From Pseudomonas sp. 7P_10.2_Bac1 (GTDB lineage: Bacteria > Pseudomonadota > Gammaproteobacteria > Pseudomonadales > Pseudomonadaceae), in assembly GCF_025465935.1 (NCBI RefSeq), contig NZ_JANLNV010000082.1, positions 186,001 through 250,000 on the forward strand: DNA of 64,000 bases, written 5' to 3'. The notes beneath the pieces are model-generated. The model did not search any database and had not been told where the DNA came from. It saw only the letters and a program-made list of their open reading frames with translations. This document shows, in pieces, positions 52,950-62,261 of the stretch (the first letter of the stretch is position 1; each line of letters begins with the position of its first letter). The translations under genes were made by a program, and so were the position numbers.

Positions 52950-53493
52950 AGGGTGTTTCCCTCACTTGTTGACTGTTTTATTTAGCGTCGACCTTCCAAA
53001 GGTCGGGGCAGATGGATCTGCCGTCGGGTGGGGCTCGCTGTCGGCGTGGCGAGCCCTTGTGTTATCGCCTATGCGGCGACAACCTGCGTCCAGTTCTAAC
53101 CAATGCATTCAGGTGAGGGAATGATCGTTTTGTCATAAGCACGTAACGATAATGGTGTTACAGCCATAAGACCGGCTGTTTTTGCACACCCGGTTTCGTC
53201 CAAAGCCTGATAGGGCAAGTGCTTGCAAAGATGATGAGTTTCATTCTCCGTTGCATATAGCGGCTTGATCGACTCAGGTACTATTCGACGAAGGGTCTGA
53301 GTATGACCAATTGTTTCTTAATAAATGACCTGCCTCAGTGTCTAACCTCCGTCTGCTTCAGGGCGGGTTTTGTCATTGATGTGGACCGGCACAGTTTCGT
53401 GCCACGCGAGCGCTCTTCAAGAAAAGCGCTTGATTGAAAACGGAACAGGCAATGCGTTGCCTGTTCACAGAAAGCTATAAGCTCAGGAATCCC
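52950..53493. other. Long divergent spacer between rmf and rlmKL
   Basis: A 544-base gap with no confident gene. It holds a GGGCTCGC...GCGAGCCC type hairpin near 53033-53056, a terminator-like ACAGCC/GGCTGT stem with TTTTT at 53160-53183 on the plus strand, and an AGCGCT...AGCGCT inverted repeat at 53409-53430. A 44-codon reading frame at 53303-53437, preceded by AAGGG, is a weak candidate. Control of rmf (growth-phase) and rlmKL promoters must lie here; I could not pick a convincing -35/-10 pair. Confidence 0.5.
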
Positions 53494-55764
53494 ATGTCGG
53501 ATCGTAACGAACTCTTCCTTACCTGCCCCAAAGGCCTTGAAGGTCTGCTCCTTGAGGAGGCTATAGGCCTTGGTCTTGAGGAAGCGCGCGAGCATACCTC
53601 GGCCATTCGTGGCATGGCAGATATGGAAACTGCCTACCGCCTGTGTCTATGGTCGCGTCTTGCCAACCGCGTGTTGCTGGTACTCAAGCGCTTCCCTATG
53701 AAGAACGCTGAAGACCTGTACAACGGCGTGCTGGAGGTGGACTGGCATGACCACATGCTCCCGGACGGCACGCTGGCCGTTGAATTCAGTGGTCATGGCT
53801 CGGGTATCGACAACACCCACTTCGGTGCCTTGAAGGTCAAGGACGCGATCGTTGACAAGCTGCGCACGCCGTCTGGTGAGCGGCCGTCGATTGACAAGTT
53901 CAGCCCTGATTTGCGGATCCATCTGCGTCTGGACCGCGGCGAAGCGATTCTTTCCCTGGACTTGTCGGGCAGCAGTTTGCACCAGCGCGGCTACCGCCTG
54001 CAGCAAGGTGCCGCGCCACTGAAGGAAAACCTGGCAGCCGCAGTGCTGATTCGCGCCGGCTGGCCGAAGATGGCCGCCGAGGGTGCAGCGCTGGCTGACC
54101 CGATGTGCGGCGTGGGGACCTTCCTGGTCGAGGGGGCGATGATTGCCGCCGACATCGCGCCGAACCTCAATCGTATTCACTGGGGCTTCGATGCCTGGTT
54201 GGGTCACGTGCCGGCCATCTGGAAAAAACTTCACCAGGAAGCCACCGAGCGTGCGGAAATCGGCATGGCCAAGCCGCCATTGTGGATCCGTGGCTATGAA
54301 GCCGATCCGCGTCTGATCCAGCCCGCTCGCAATAACATTGAGCGTGCAGGCCTAAGCCACTGGATCAAGATTTATCAAGGTGAAGTGGCGACCTTTGAGC
54401 CGCGTCCTGACCAGAACCAGAAGGGCCTGGTCATCTCCAACCCGCCGTACGGCGAGCGATTGGGCGATGAGGCAAGCCTGCTCTACCTCTATCAGAACCT
54501 TGGTGAGCGCCTGCGCCAGGCGTGCCTTAACTGGGAGGCTGCGGTGTTTACCGGTGCCCCGGATCTGGGCAAGCGCATGGGCATTCGCAGCCACAAACAG
54601 TATTCGTTCTGGAACGGCGCATTGCCGTGCAAGTTGCTGCTGATCAAGGTCACGCCCGATCAGTTCGTGACGGGGGAGCGTCGCACCCCTGAGCAGCGTC
54701 AGGCTGAGCGTGAACAAGCCGAGTCGGATCAGTTGGCGGCCAGCGAAGCACCTGTCCAGCCACAGAAGTTCAACAAGAACGGCAACCCGATCAAACCGGC
54801 TCCCGTAGTGGTCGAGCAGCCACGTCTGAGCGAAGGCGGGCAGATGTTTGCCAACCGTCTGCAAAAGAACCTCAAGGCACTGGGTAAATGGGTCAAGCGT
54901 GAGGGCATTGATTGCTATCGCGTATACGACGCCGACATGCCTGAGTACTCGATGGCGATCGACCTGTATCACGACTGGGTGCATGTTCAGGAGTACGCAG
55001 CGCCTAAATCGGTAGACCCGGAAAAGGCCTCGGCGCGGATGTTCGATGCGCTGGCGGCAATTCCCCAGGCGCTGAATATCGACAAGAGCCGAGTGATCGT
55101 CAAACGTCGCGAGCGTCAGAGCGGCACCAAGCAATATGAGCGTCAAAGCGCACAGGGCAAGTTCACTGAGGTGACTGAGGGCGGCGTCAAATTGCTGGTG
55201 AACCTCACTGATTACCTCGACACGGGGTTGTTCCTGGACCACCGTCCGATCCGCATGCGTATTCAGAAAGAAGCCGCAGGCAAGCGCTTCCTCAACCTGT
55301 TCTGCTACACCGCAACCGCGAGTGTGCACGCAGCCAAGGGCGGTGCGCGCAGTACCACCAGCGTAGACTTGTCCAAGACCTATCTGGACTGGGCGCGTCG
55401 TAACCTGTCGTTGAATGGTTTTTCGGACAAGAACCGCCTGGAGCAGGGCGACGTGATGGCCTGGCTGGATGCCTGCCGTGAAGAATACGACCTGATCTTC
55501 ATTGATCCGCCGACGTTCTCTAACTCCAAGCGTATGGAAGGCATCTTCGACGTTCAGCGCGACCACGTGCAGTTGTTGGACCTGGCCATGGCGCGCCTGG
55601 CGCCAGGTGGCGTGCTGTATTTCTCGAACAACTTCCGCAAGTTCGTTCTGGATGAGCATCTGGCAGCGCGCTATGCCGTCGAGGAAATTACCGCGAGCAC
55701 CATCGACCCGGATTTTGCCCGAAACAGCAAAATCCACCGGGCTTGGAAAATCATGGCTCGCTGA
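53494..55764 (+). CDS. rlmL: Bifunctional 23S rRNA methyltransferase RlmKL
   Basis: A 756-residue two-enzyme fusion. The N-terminal half (THUMP domain, then RlmL with DPMCGVGTFLVEGAMIA and NPPYGERLG at about residue 316) makes m2G2445. The C-terminal half (RlmK, FLNLFCYTATASVHAAKGGA and IDPPTFSNSK at about 670) makes m7G2069. A charged Q/E-rich linker near 400-440 joins them. The ATG at 53494 (MSDRNELFLTCPKG) is chosen over an ORF start 20 codons upstream because AGGA precedes it and family members start here. Confidence 0.95.
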   Translation: MSDRNELFLTCPKGLEGLLLEEAIGLGLEEAREHTSAIRGMADMETAYRLCLWSRLANRVLLVLKRFPMKNAEDLYNGVLEVDWHDHMLPDGTLAVEFSGHGSGIDNTHFGALKVKDAIVDKLRTPSGERPSIDKFSPDLRIHLRLDRGEAILSLDLSGSSLHQRGYRLQQGAAPLKENLAAAVLIRAGWPKMAAEGAALADPMCGVGTFLVEGAMIAADIAPNLNRIHWGFDAWLGHVPAIWKKLHQEATERAEIGMAKPPLWIRGYEADPRLIQPARNNIERAGLSHWIKIYQGEVATFEPRPDQNQKGLVISNPPYGERLGDEASLLYLYQNLGERLRQACLNWEAAVFTGAPDLGKRMGIRSHKQYSFWNGALPCKLLLIKVTPDQFVTGERRTPEQRQAEREQAESDQLAASEAPVQPQKFNKNGNPIKPAPVVVEQPRLSEGGQMFANRLQKNLKALGKWVKREGIDCYRVYDADMPEYSMAIDLYHDWVHVQEYAAPKSVDPEKASARMFDALAAIPQALNIDKSRVIVKRRERQSGTKQYERQSAQGKFTEVTEGGVKLLVNLTDYLDTGLFLDHRPIRMRIQKEAAGKRFLNLFCYTATASVHAAKGGARSTTSVDLSKTYLDWARRNLSLNGFSDKNRLEQGDVMAWLDACREEYDLIFIDPPTFSNSKRMEGIFDVQRDHVQLLDLAMARLAPGGVLYFSNNFRKFVLDEHLAARYAVEEITASTIDPDFARNSKIHRAWKIMAR

Positions 55765-55797
55765 TACCGGGCCTTGTGCCTGCGGTGATTAGCCCAT

Positions 55798-55837
55798 AAA
55801 AAACGCCCCCTTTCTTGCGATCGGGGGCGTTTTTTAT
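55798..55837. terminator. Bidirectional terminator after rlmKL
   Basis: AAAAAACGCCCCC / TTTCTTGCGAT / CGGGGGCGTTTTTT: a GC-rich stem with A-run and T-run, usable from both strands between the convergent rlmKL and dacB genes. Confidence 0.92.
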
Positions 55838-55848
55838 GCGTTATCGAA

Positions 55849-55901
55849 GGTCAGGTTCTGCCCCCCTTTTCATCGCAGTTGCAATGAAAAGGGAGCAGAC
55901 C
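55849..55901. repeat. Long imperfect palindrome beside dacB
   Basis: GGTCAGGTTCTGCCCCCCTTTTCAT is inverted against ATGAAAAGGGAGCAGACC. It differs from the REP families elsewhere in the window and ends 6 bases before the dacB stop codon. Confidence 0.65.
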
Positions 55902-55906
55902 GGGTA

Positions 55907-57373
55907 CTAGGGTGCGATAGAGACCGAACGGTTAGCCACTGCTGGTTGGCGATACAGATCAAGCAGGACTTGATCCAGAATCGAAGAGGCACCCCATGGG
56001 CGGGGGTCGTTCAAAATGGCCACCACGGCCCACGTGTCGCCGTTGCTGTCACGGCTAAAGCCCGAAATGGCCCGCACGGTGTTCAGGGTGCCGGTCTTGA
56101 TGTGAGCCTGACCGTTCACGGCTGTGGTTTTCAGGCGCTTGCGCATGGTGCCGTCCTTACCGGCAATCGGCAGCGAGCTGATGAACTCAGCGGCGTAGGG
56201 GCTTTTCCAGGCGGCTTGAAGCATTTGCGCCATTTCACGTGCGCTTACACGCTCGGCACGTGACAGACCGGAGCCGTTCTCCATGACCAGATGCGGCGCG
56301 GTGATGCCTTTTTTGGCCAGCCATTGGCGTATTACCCGCTGTGCTGCCTTGGCGTCATCGCCGTCGGCATCGGTACGGAATTGCGCGCCAAGGCTCAGGA
56401 ACAGCTGTTGAGCCATGGTGTTGTTACTGTATTTGTTGATGTCGCGGATAATTTCTGCCAGATCAGGCGAATAGGCCCGAGCCAGCAGTTTTGCACCCTT
56501 GGGGACGCTGGCCTGACGGTCCTGACCCTGGATGCTGCCGCCCAGTTCTTTCCAGATAGCCCGTACAGCGCCGGCCGTGTAGGTCGCATGATCAAGCAAG
56601 GACAAGTAAGTCTGAGAGTTGCAGCCGTCTGCCAGTTGGCCACTGACGGTCACGACCACCGAGCCATCGGCCTGGGTCACTGGGTTGTAGCGCACATCGC
56701 CAGTGCATTGCTTGGCGTTGATGGCCTTGACCTGATTGTCGATGCGGATGCTCGCAATAGGCGGCTCCACCGAGACCAGCACCTTGCCCCCATCGTTGCG
56801 AGCGACGAAACGCAAGGCTTTGAGGTTGACCATCAAGGCGTCAGGCTTGACCAGGAACGGTTTGTTTTCATCGTTGCCGTCATCGTTGAACGCCGGCAAT
56901 TGCGGTTGTTCGAAGAAGTTGCGATCAAGCACCAGGTCCCCGGTGATTTGCTGCACGCCATTGGCGCGCAAATCACGCATCAACAGCCACAGTTTTTCCA
57001 TGTTGAGCTTGGGGTCGCCGCCGCCCTTGAGATACAGGTTGCCCTGCAAAATACCGTTGTTCAGCGTGCCATCGGTGTAGAACTCGGTTTTCCACTGGTG
57101 GGTCGGGCCGAGCATTTCGAGGGCTGCGTAGGTGGTCACCAATTTCATGGTGGACGCCGGGTTCATGGAAACATCGGCGTTGAAAACAGTTGGAACACCT
57201 GGACCGGTAAGCGGCAGCAAAACCAGCGATAGGGCATCGTCTTGCAGTTTGTTGGTTTTGAGTGCTTGTTGAACTTTAGGGGTGAGGGTGGCGTTGACAG
57301 GAGCGGCATTGGCGCCGAAGGCGAGCGGTAGAAAAAAGCTGGCCAGAAGTAATGGTCGTAAAGATTTAATCAT
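55907..57373 (-). CDS. dacB: D-alanyl-D-alanine carboxypeptidase/endopeptidase (PBP4 type)
   Basis: A 488-residue penicillin-binding protein of the PBP4 (S13) family. It trims peptidoglycan peptides in the periplasm. The signal peptide is MIKSLRPLLLASFFLPLAFGANA. Active-site motifs are SxxK in NPASTMKL (Ser74, Lys77), SxN in YSNNTMAQQ, and KTG in AHIKTGTLN. The insert domain of this family lies between SxxK and SxN. The start is chosen for the signal peptide; upstream in-frame codons from 57466 are not supported. Confidence 0.93.
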   Translation of the reverse strand: MIKSLRPLLLASFFLPLAFGANAAPVNATLTPKVQQALKTNKLQDDALSLVLLPLTGPGVPTVFNADVSMNPASTMKLVTTYAALEMLGPTHQWKTEFYTDGTLNNGILQGNLYLKGGGDPKLNMEKLWLLMRDLRANGVQQITGDLVLDRNFFEQPQLPAFNDDGNDENKPFLVKPDALMVNLKALRFVARNDGGKVLVSVEPPIASIRIDNQVKAINAKQCTGDVRYNPVTQADGSVVVTVSGQLADGCNSQTYLSLLDHATYTAGAVRAIWKELGGSIQGQDRQASVPKGAKLLARAYSPDLAEIIRDINKYSNNTMAQQLFLSLGAQFRTDADGDDAKAAQRVIRQWLAKKGITAPHLVMENGSGLSRAERVSAREMAQMLQAAWKSPYAAEFISSLPIAGKDGTMRKRLKTTAVNGQAHIKTGTLNTVRAISGFSRDSNGDTWAVVAILNDPRPWGASSILDQVLLDLYRQPAVANRSVSIAP

Positions 57374-57606
57374 CAAAGTAAAACCCTGCAGGCGAGGGGG
57401 AAAAAATAAGAGGGCATGAACAAAAAATCCCTCAATGGTCATAAAAGTGTTGGCATTATGCCCCAAGGTTATCGGGCTTGTGCATCAGCGTATGTCCGGC
57501 AGTGACTTATTTAATGCATAAAACGATGAGTCGCTCACACGTAACCGGGCAGCGCCAGTCTTTAGCTGGTAAAGTGCCGCCCGTAATTACTCAAGAGGAT
57601 TGTTCA

Positions 57607-57951
57607 ATGGCTACTAATCGTTCCCAGCGTCTGCGCAAAAAATTGTGCGTTGATGAATTTCAGGAGCTGGGTTTTGAGCTGAACCTGGATTTCAAAGAAG
57701 ACCTGTCGGAAGAGGCTATCGATGCATTCCTTGACGCTTTCTTGAAAGAAGCCATGGAAGCTAACGGCCTGGGCTATGTTGGCGGCGACGACTACGGTCT
57801 GGTTTGCCTGCAAAAGCGCGGTTCGGTCAGCGCAGAGCAGCGCGCTGCTGTTGAAGCCTGGTTGAAAGCTCGTTCCGAGCTGACCAGCGTTGAAGTCAGC
57901 CCGCTGCTGGACGTGTGGTACCCGGAAAAGCCAATCAATCCGGTAGCCTGA
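57607..57951 (+). CDS. yggL: YggL-family 50S ribosome-binding protein
   Basis: A 114-residue acidic protein starting MATNRSQRLRKKLCVDEFQE and ending WYPEKPINPVA, matching the DUF469/YggL family, which binds the large ribosomal subunit. GAGGATT precedes the ATG. The upstream extension from 57478 is not supported. It is monocistronic and ends at a terminator. Confidence 0.9.
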   Translation: MATNRSQRLRKKLCVDEFQELGFELNLDFKEDLSEEAIDAFLDAFLKEAMEANGLGYVGGDDYGLVCLQKRGSVSAEQRAAVEAWLKARSELTSVEVSPLLDVWYPEKPINPVA

Positions 57952-57959
57952 CGTTAAAG

Positions 57960-57990
57960 CACAAAGGCAGCCCAAGTGGCTGCCTTTGTG
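57960..57990 (+). terminator. yggL terminator
   Basis: CACAAAGGCAGCC / CAAGT / GGCTGCCTTTGTG: a long stem just past the yggL stop, with a short T-run in the distal arm. Confidence 0.8.
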
Positions 57991-58085
57991 TCTGTATTGC
58001 CTTTGCCCGTTCCGGGCGCTATTTCGACCTCTTCCTGATCATTGCCCGCCGCGCTTGTGCGATGTCGCGTGGGTGTCTGTTGTTG

Positions 58086-58844
58086 TCAGTCGTAAATAGC
58101 TTTCTTTTTCCAGTCGCCTTCAGCTTCGTCGGTTTTAAGGCCTTCGGTCAGTTCGTTGACTTCATCGCTGCCAGGCTCAAGCTTGCTCTGCAGCAGGGTG
58201 TTGGCGCGCGCCAGTTGCGCTTCAAATATTCTGAGCGATTCGCTGTACGGTGCCGGTTCTGCCTGCTTGCGCAGATACTGCACGCCGCGTTCATAAGCCA
58301 GCCGTGCTTGGCCTGGCTGATTCTGCTGGAACGCCAATTGGCCCAGGTTGTTGAAGAACTCAATATGCACGACCACCAGCAGGTGGCGGATCTCCTTGAG
58401 CCATTGTTTGGCCTCATTGGCGGGCAGCACTCTATCCTTGGCCGCGCGCGTGATCTGGCCATGCAGCGTTTCAAGCAGAAAGCGCACGTCCTTGGCCTTG
58501 GCTTCCGTGAGGATCGGGCGGGGCGGGTTGTTCACCGAAATCGACTCGCCTTGTGCAACGAGGGCTTCAAGTTCTGCAACTCGGGCCTTTAGCGCAGCGC
58601 TGTTTTTTTGCAGTTGCAACAGGCGCTGGGTGGCATTGAGCTCAAGGCGGGTCAGCAGCAACTTGAGTGCAGAGGTCATCATTTGCCCGGGGAAGGTCTC
58701 GTTGACTTCGCTGCATCGGCGGACACGGTCATTAAGCTCGACGCTAAGGCGGGCTTTTTCCACTTTGTTGTGTTCCACCATGTGGTTTATGTAGCCGATG
58801 GCGATCAAAAGAACGATCCCGGCAACGACGAGCAGGGTGATCAT
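58086..58844 (-). CDS. Conserved membrane-anchored coiled-coil protein, unknown function
   Basis: A 252-residue protein with one N-terminal membrane segment (MITLLVVAGIVLLIAIGYIN). A long helical, charged soluble part follows, with a coiled coil around residues 80-115 (LQLQKNSAALKARVAELEALVAQGE) and a late TPR-like helix pair (HIEFFNNLGQLAFQQNQPGQARLAYERG). I do not recognise the family. The start is uncertain: ATG 58844 gives the clean anchor, while a TTG at 58889 would add 15 residues. It is convergent with yggL. Confidence 0.7.
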   Translation of the reverse strand: MITLLVVAGIVLLIAIGYINHMVEHNKVEKARLSVELNDRVRRCSEVNETFPGQMMTSALKLLLTRLELNATQRLLQLQKNSAALKARVAELEALVAQGESISVNNPPRPILTEAKAKDVRFLLETLHGQITRAAKDRVLPANEAKQWLKEIRHLLVVVHIEFFNNLGQLAFQQNQPGQARLAYERGVQYLRKQAEPAPYSESLRIFEAQLARANTLLQSKLEPGSDEVNELTEGLKTDEAEGDWKKKAIYD

Positions 58845-59141
58845 GGAAGGCGTCAACGTTAAAACCTCTTCAGGGTGGTCTGCCTGCAATAAAAAGTGGC
58901 CGGCAGTGTTGCTAATAGGCTTGCTCTGAAAGTGCGCGCGTTACTTCAGTGAACTCAGGTGTCTGGCTATCTATAGAGAGGTCGGCATTGGATAGGTGCA
59001 TTTGGCCATCACTCAAGCCTGTTAATCATAGCGCCTTGTAGGATGCTGGAATATAGGCCTCAGGAGACAGGTGTCACACGGCGTAGGAAAAGGCCTTGAT
59101 GGGAGGGAAGTCATTGATTTCAATAAATTTTCATATTGGGG
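58845..59141. other. Spacer before the tRNA-Glu/Gly array, no gene seen
   Basis: About 300 bases (with the promoter, 387 to the first tRNA) between a minus-strand gene and the tRNA array. I find no reading frame with a ribosome binding site and no strong hairpin. It should contain the promoter of the membrane coiled-coil gene. Confidence 0.5.
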
Positions 59142-59170
59142 TTGACGACTTCTAAAACCATCCCTAGAAT
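59142..59170 (+). promoter_or_regulatory. Sigma-70 promoter of the tRNA-Glu/Gly array
   Basis: TTGACG (59142-59147), a 17-base spacer and TAGAAT (59165-59170), followed by GCGCGCCA, the same discriminator sequence as at the tRNA-Val/Asp promoter. It lies 61 bases before the first tRNA. Confidence 0.82.
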
Positions 59171-59231
59171 GCGCGCCAATTGCAGCGTAAAGCGAACAGC
59201 GAAACGTCAGCAACCAGTGAAGTTGTAGTGT

Positions 59232-59307
59232 GTCCCCTTCGTCTAGTGGCCTAGGACACCGCCCTTTCACGGCGGTAACAGGGGTTCGAGTCCCCTAGGG
59301 GACGCCA
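59232..59307 (+). tRNA. tRNA-Glu (anticodon TTC), copy 1
   Basis: A 76-base cloverleaf with acceptor GTCCCCT/AGGGGAC, anticodon loop CTTTCAC, T-loop GGTTCGAGTCC and encoded CCA. Confidence 0.97.
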
Positions 59308-59309
59308 AA

Positions 59310-59385
<76 letters not shown>

Positions 59386-59488
59386 TTTTTAAGCAGCTTC
59401 GCTCTCGGGCGGGGTTGAGTGAAAGCCAAAGCGAACACTTCGGTGAACGTAGTTGGCACTGAAATGTACAGCGTACGTTTCGGGCAAC

Positions 59489-59564
59489 GTCCCCTTCGTC
59501 TAGTGGCCTAGGACACCGCCCTTTCACGGCGGTAACAGGGGTTCGAGTCCCCTAGGGGACGCCA
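59489..59564 (+). tRNA. tRNA-Glu (anticodon TTC), copy 2
   Basis: Identical to copy 1; preceded by a 103-base spacer that recurs before copy 3. Confidence 0.97.
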
Positions 59565-59568
59565 TATT

Positions 59569-59644
<76 letters not shown>

Positions 59645-59747
59645 TTTTTAAGCAGCTTCGCTCTCGGGCGGGGTTGAGTGAAAGCCAAAACGAACACTTT
59701 GGTGAACGTAGTTGGCACTGAAATGTACAGCGTACGTTTCGGGCAAC

Positions 59748-59823
59748 GTCCCCTTCGTCTAGTGGCCTAGGACACCGCCCTTTCACGGCGGTAACAGGGG
59801 TTCGAGTCCCCTAGGGGACGCCA
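59748..59823 (+). tRNA. tRNA-Glu (anticodon TTC), copy 3
   Basis: Identical to copies 1 and 2. Confidence 0.97.
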
Positions 59824-59828
59824 TTATT

Positions 59829-59904
<76 letters not shown>

Positions 59905-59948
59905 GATTCTTGTTTCACAGAGTGCTAAGTCAGTCTGTAAAACATCTA

Positions 59949-59977
59949 AAAAAAGAGGCTTAGGCCTCTTTTTTTTA
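59949..59977 (+). terminator. Terminator of the tRNA-Glu/Gly array
   Basis: AAAAGAGGC / TTA / GGCCTCTTTTTTTT-type stem with a long T-run, 45 bases past the last tRNA. Confidence 0.9.
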
Positions 59978-60054
59978 TTCCTTTTTTCCACCCCACCTGC
60001 CGTCCGTATCAGTGCATAGACAATGTGCCTTGGCACTGTCTCGCGACCCCGAGC

Positions 60055-60966
60055 TCATTCTGGCTGGCTTTGAATCATAAAGTCGATAAACGCCCGTACG
60101 CGTTGCGGTACATGGCGTGCGTGCGGGTACAGCAGGATAAAAGGGCGCCGGGCACCGCCGAATTCGCTCAGTACTTCGCACAAGTCACCACGTTCCAATT
60201 GCTCCCGGACCGTGAAACGGTAGGTTTGCATCAAGCCTGCACCGTGTTTGACCAACGTCACAGCGCCCAGATAATCATCGAGGCAGGCGCAGTTGCCTGT
60301 GGTTTCCAGTTCGATCAACTGACCTTCCCGGTAAAACGCCCAGGGCAGATTGCGCCCAGTGCTGGGCACTTGGTACTGAATGCAGTCATGTTCGGCCAGA
60401 TCCGCCAACGAGGTCGGGGTGCCCGCTTCGCGCAAGTATTCGGGCGTTGCAACTACCACCAGTTCGGCTTCTTCCAACGTGCGTGCAATCAGGCCGGAAT
60501 CGTTGGGCGCGCGGCCGCGAATGGCCAGATCAAAACCGTCGTCTGCAAAGTCGATGTTGCGATTGCTGATATGCACATCCACGTGAACCTCGGGGAATTG
60601 CCGGCGAAACGCAGGCAATCGTGGCAGCAATCGATAGTGAGCATAGGGTGTGGGCACGCTGATTCTTAGCAAGCCAGAAGGCTGGCTTTGTCGACCCGTG
60701 ACCTCACGCTCTGCATCCACCAGTTGCGTCAGGGCCTGACGGCATTGCTGGTGGTAAAGGCGCCCGCCTTCAGTGAGGCGCATCTGGCGAGTCGTTCGCA
60801 CAAACAATCGCACCCCCAGGCGTTCCTCGAGGCGGGCTACCGAACGACTGACGGCTGCCGGTGTAACCCCGGCCAGATTGGCCGCGGCCGTGAAGCTGCC
60901 GGTATCGGCCGCCAGGCAAAACAACTCAATACTGCCCAGTTGAACATCATCGAAGTGACGGGTCAT
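60055..60966 (-). CDS. LysR-family transcriptional regulator
   Basis: A 303-residue LTTR. The helix-turn-helix is near the N-terminus (FCLAADTGSFTAAANLAGVTPAAVSRSVARLEE), followed by the effector-binding domain (about 95-295: GLLRISVPTPYAHYRLLPRL). It diverges from an SDR oxidoreductase gene with 124 bases between, the standard arrangement for an LTTR and its target. The effector is unknown. Confidence 0.9.
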   Translation of the reverse strand: MTRHFDDVQLGSIELFCLAADTGSFTAAANLAGVTPAAVSRSVARLEERLGVRLFVRTTRQMRLTEGGRLYHQQCRQALTQLVDAEREVTGRQSQPSGLLRISVPTPYAHYRLLPRLPAFRRQFPEVHVDVHISNRNIDFADDGFDLAIRGRAPNDSGLIARTLEEAELVVVATPEYLREAGTPTSLADLAEHDCIQYQVPSTGRNLPWAFYREGQLIELETTGNCACLDDYLGAVTLVKHGAGLMQTYRFTVREQLERGDLCEVLSEFGGARRPFILLYPHARHVPQRVRAFIDFMIQSQPE

Positions 60967-61090
60967 GGCGCTGCCATTAGTTACATGAGGTATCTATTCA
61001 AATGCTATGAGCCTCATTTTTCAAGTTTTAAAGCTGGCCTAGAGTGCCTCCACCACCAAGGCATACGCCTTGAATCTGCGGAGAAATATC

Positions 61091-61831
61091 ATGAGTTCAG
61101 CTAAAACAGTCATCGTTACCGGCGCCTCCAGTGGCCTTGGCCTGGCCATCGCCAAGGCTTATCTGGACTTGGGTTTCAACGTGGTGGGCAATGCCCGCAC
61201 CCTGGCCCGCTTACAGGAAGCGGCGAAATCGCTCGGCAACCCGGCCAACTTTTTGCTTGTAGAAGGGGATATTGCCCAGCCGCAAACCACCACCCGTTTG
61301 TTTGAGCGCGCCGTGCAAGCGTTCGGCAAGGTCGACATTTTGATCAGCAATGCCGGGATCTTTGTGCCGAGCCCTGTGGCTGACTACACCGAGGCGCAGC
61401 TGGAGTCGATCGTCGACACCAACCTCAAAGGCTTCTTCTACCCGGCCCAGGCGGCAGCACGGCATATGACGGCCAATGGCGGCGGGCAAATCGTCGCCAT
61501 TACCGCGTCTATTGCCCTGCAACCCAACGTGAAAGTCCCGGCGCTGCTGCCGGTGCTGATCAAAGGCGGCCTGAACAGTGCCGTGCGCGGGCTGGCGCTG
61601 GAGCTGGCGGCGTCTCAGGTGCAGGTCAACGCTGTGGCACCTGGCATCATCGCGACGCCGATGCACGGCACCGATGAGCCAACCCGTGACTTCCTCAAAA
61701 CGCTTTCTCCAAGCGGGCGCATTGGTACGCCACAAGACATCGTCGATGCCGTGCTCTACCTCACCTCGTCGACCTTTGTCAGTGGCGCCATCATCCCGGT
61801 TGATGGCGGCAGCACTGGCGGCACCTGGTAA
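61091..61831 (+). CDS. Short-chain dehydrogenase/reductase
   Basis: A 246-residue classical SDR. The Rossmann motif is VTGASSGLGLAIAKA (residues 9-23) and ISNAGI is the NAG motif. At the position of the catalytic YxxxK, the sequence reads VKVPALLPVLIKGGLNSAV, so the Lys is present but the Tyr is replaced by a Leu-Pro stretch. The family end GTPQDIVDAVLYLTSSTFVSGAIIPVDGG is complete. It is followed after 17 bases by a tautomerase gene, and probably shares its transcript and LysR control. Substrate unknown; loss of the Tyr makes classical redox activity uncertain. Confidence 0.82.
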   Translation: MSSAKTVIVTGASSGLGLAIAKAYLDLGFNVVGNARTLARLQEAAKSLGNPANFLLVEGDIAQPQTTTRLFERAVQAFGKVDILISNAGIFVPSPVADYTEAQLESIVDTNLKGFFYPAQAAARHMTANGGGQIVAITASIALQPNVKVPALLPVLIKGGLNSAVRGLALELAASQVQVNAVAPGIIATPMHGTDEPTRDFLKTLSPSGRIGTPQDIVDAVLYLTSSTFVSGAIIPVDGGSTGGTW

Positions 61832-61848
61832 TCAGCGAGGAAACCGAC

Positions 61849-62061
61849 ATGCCTTACGTCAATATCAAGGTGACTGATGAAGGGGTTACCGCCGAACAAA
61901 AACGCCTGCTGATTGAAGGTGTGACTGAGTTGCTGCAACAGGTCTTGGGCAAGCCGCCGTCGACGACCTACGTGTTGATCGATGAAGTCTCGACCGATAA
62001 CTGGGGCGTGGGTGGCGAGACCACGACTCAGCGACGCGCCCGACAAAAACTCAACGCGTAG
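61849..62061 (+). CDS. 4-Oxalocrotonate tautomerase-family protein
   Basis: A 70-residue tautomerase. After removal of Met the catalytic Pro is N-terminal (MPYVNIKVTDEGVTAEQ). The usual family length is about 62-72. It probably catalyses keto-enol isomerisation as a hexamer. It forms a small operon with the upstream SDR gene. GAGGAAACC precedes the ATG. Confidence 0.88.
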   Translation: MPYVNIKVTDEGVTAEQKRLLIEGVTELLQQVLGKPPSTTYVLIDEVSTDNWGVGGETTTQRRARQKLNA

Positions 62062-62065
62062 CAAA

Positions 62066-62138
62066 CGGGCTTGCCCGCGATTGGTTCGGCAAGGTGCCAT
62101 AGTCGCACCGCGTGGTAAGGATCGCGCGCAAGCCCGCT
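62066..62138. repeat. REP-like palindrome (CGGGCTTGC family)
   Basis: CGGGCTTGCCCGCGAT is inverted against ATCGCGCGCAAGCCCGCT, with an inner GGTGC...GCACC-type stem. Related to the palindrome at 35335. Confidence 0.72.
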
Positions 62139-62261
62139 CACATGCAGCGGCGAATTACAGACCAGCTGTTTCAAGCGTTCTAAGCTAATAACCAAACGAT
62201 CTGCAAGAAAAATGCGGCTCGCGCCACACAGGGATTCAAACCTATTTTTTGAGTCCTTCAG

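Noticed and set aside
54352-55737. 461-codon minus-strand frame opposite rlmKL
   Set aside because: The plus strand carries all RlmK and RlmL motifs; the antisense frame has none and no start signals.
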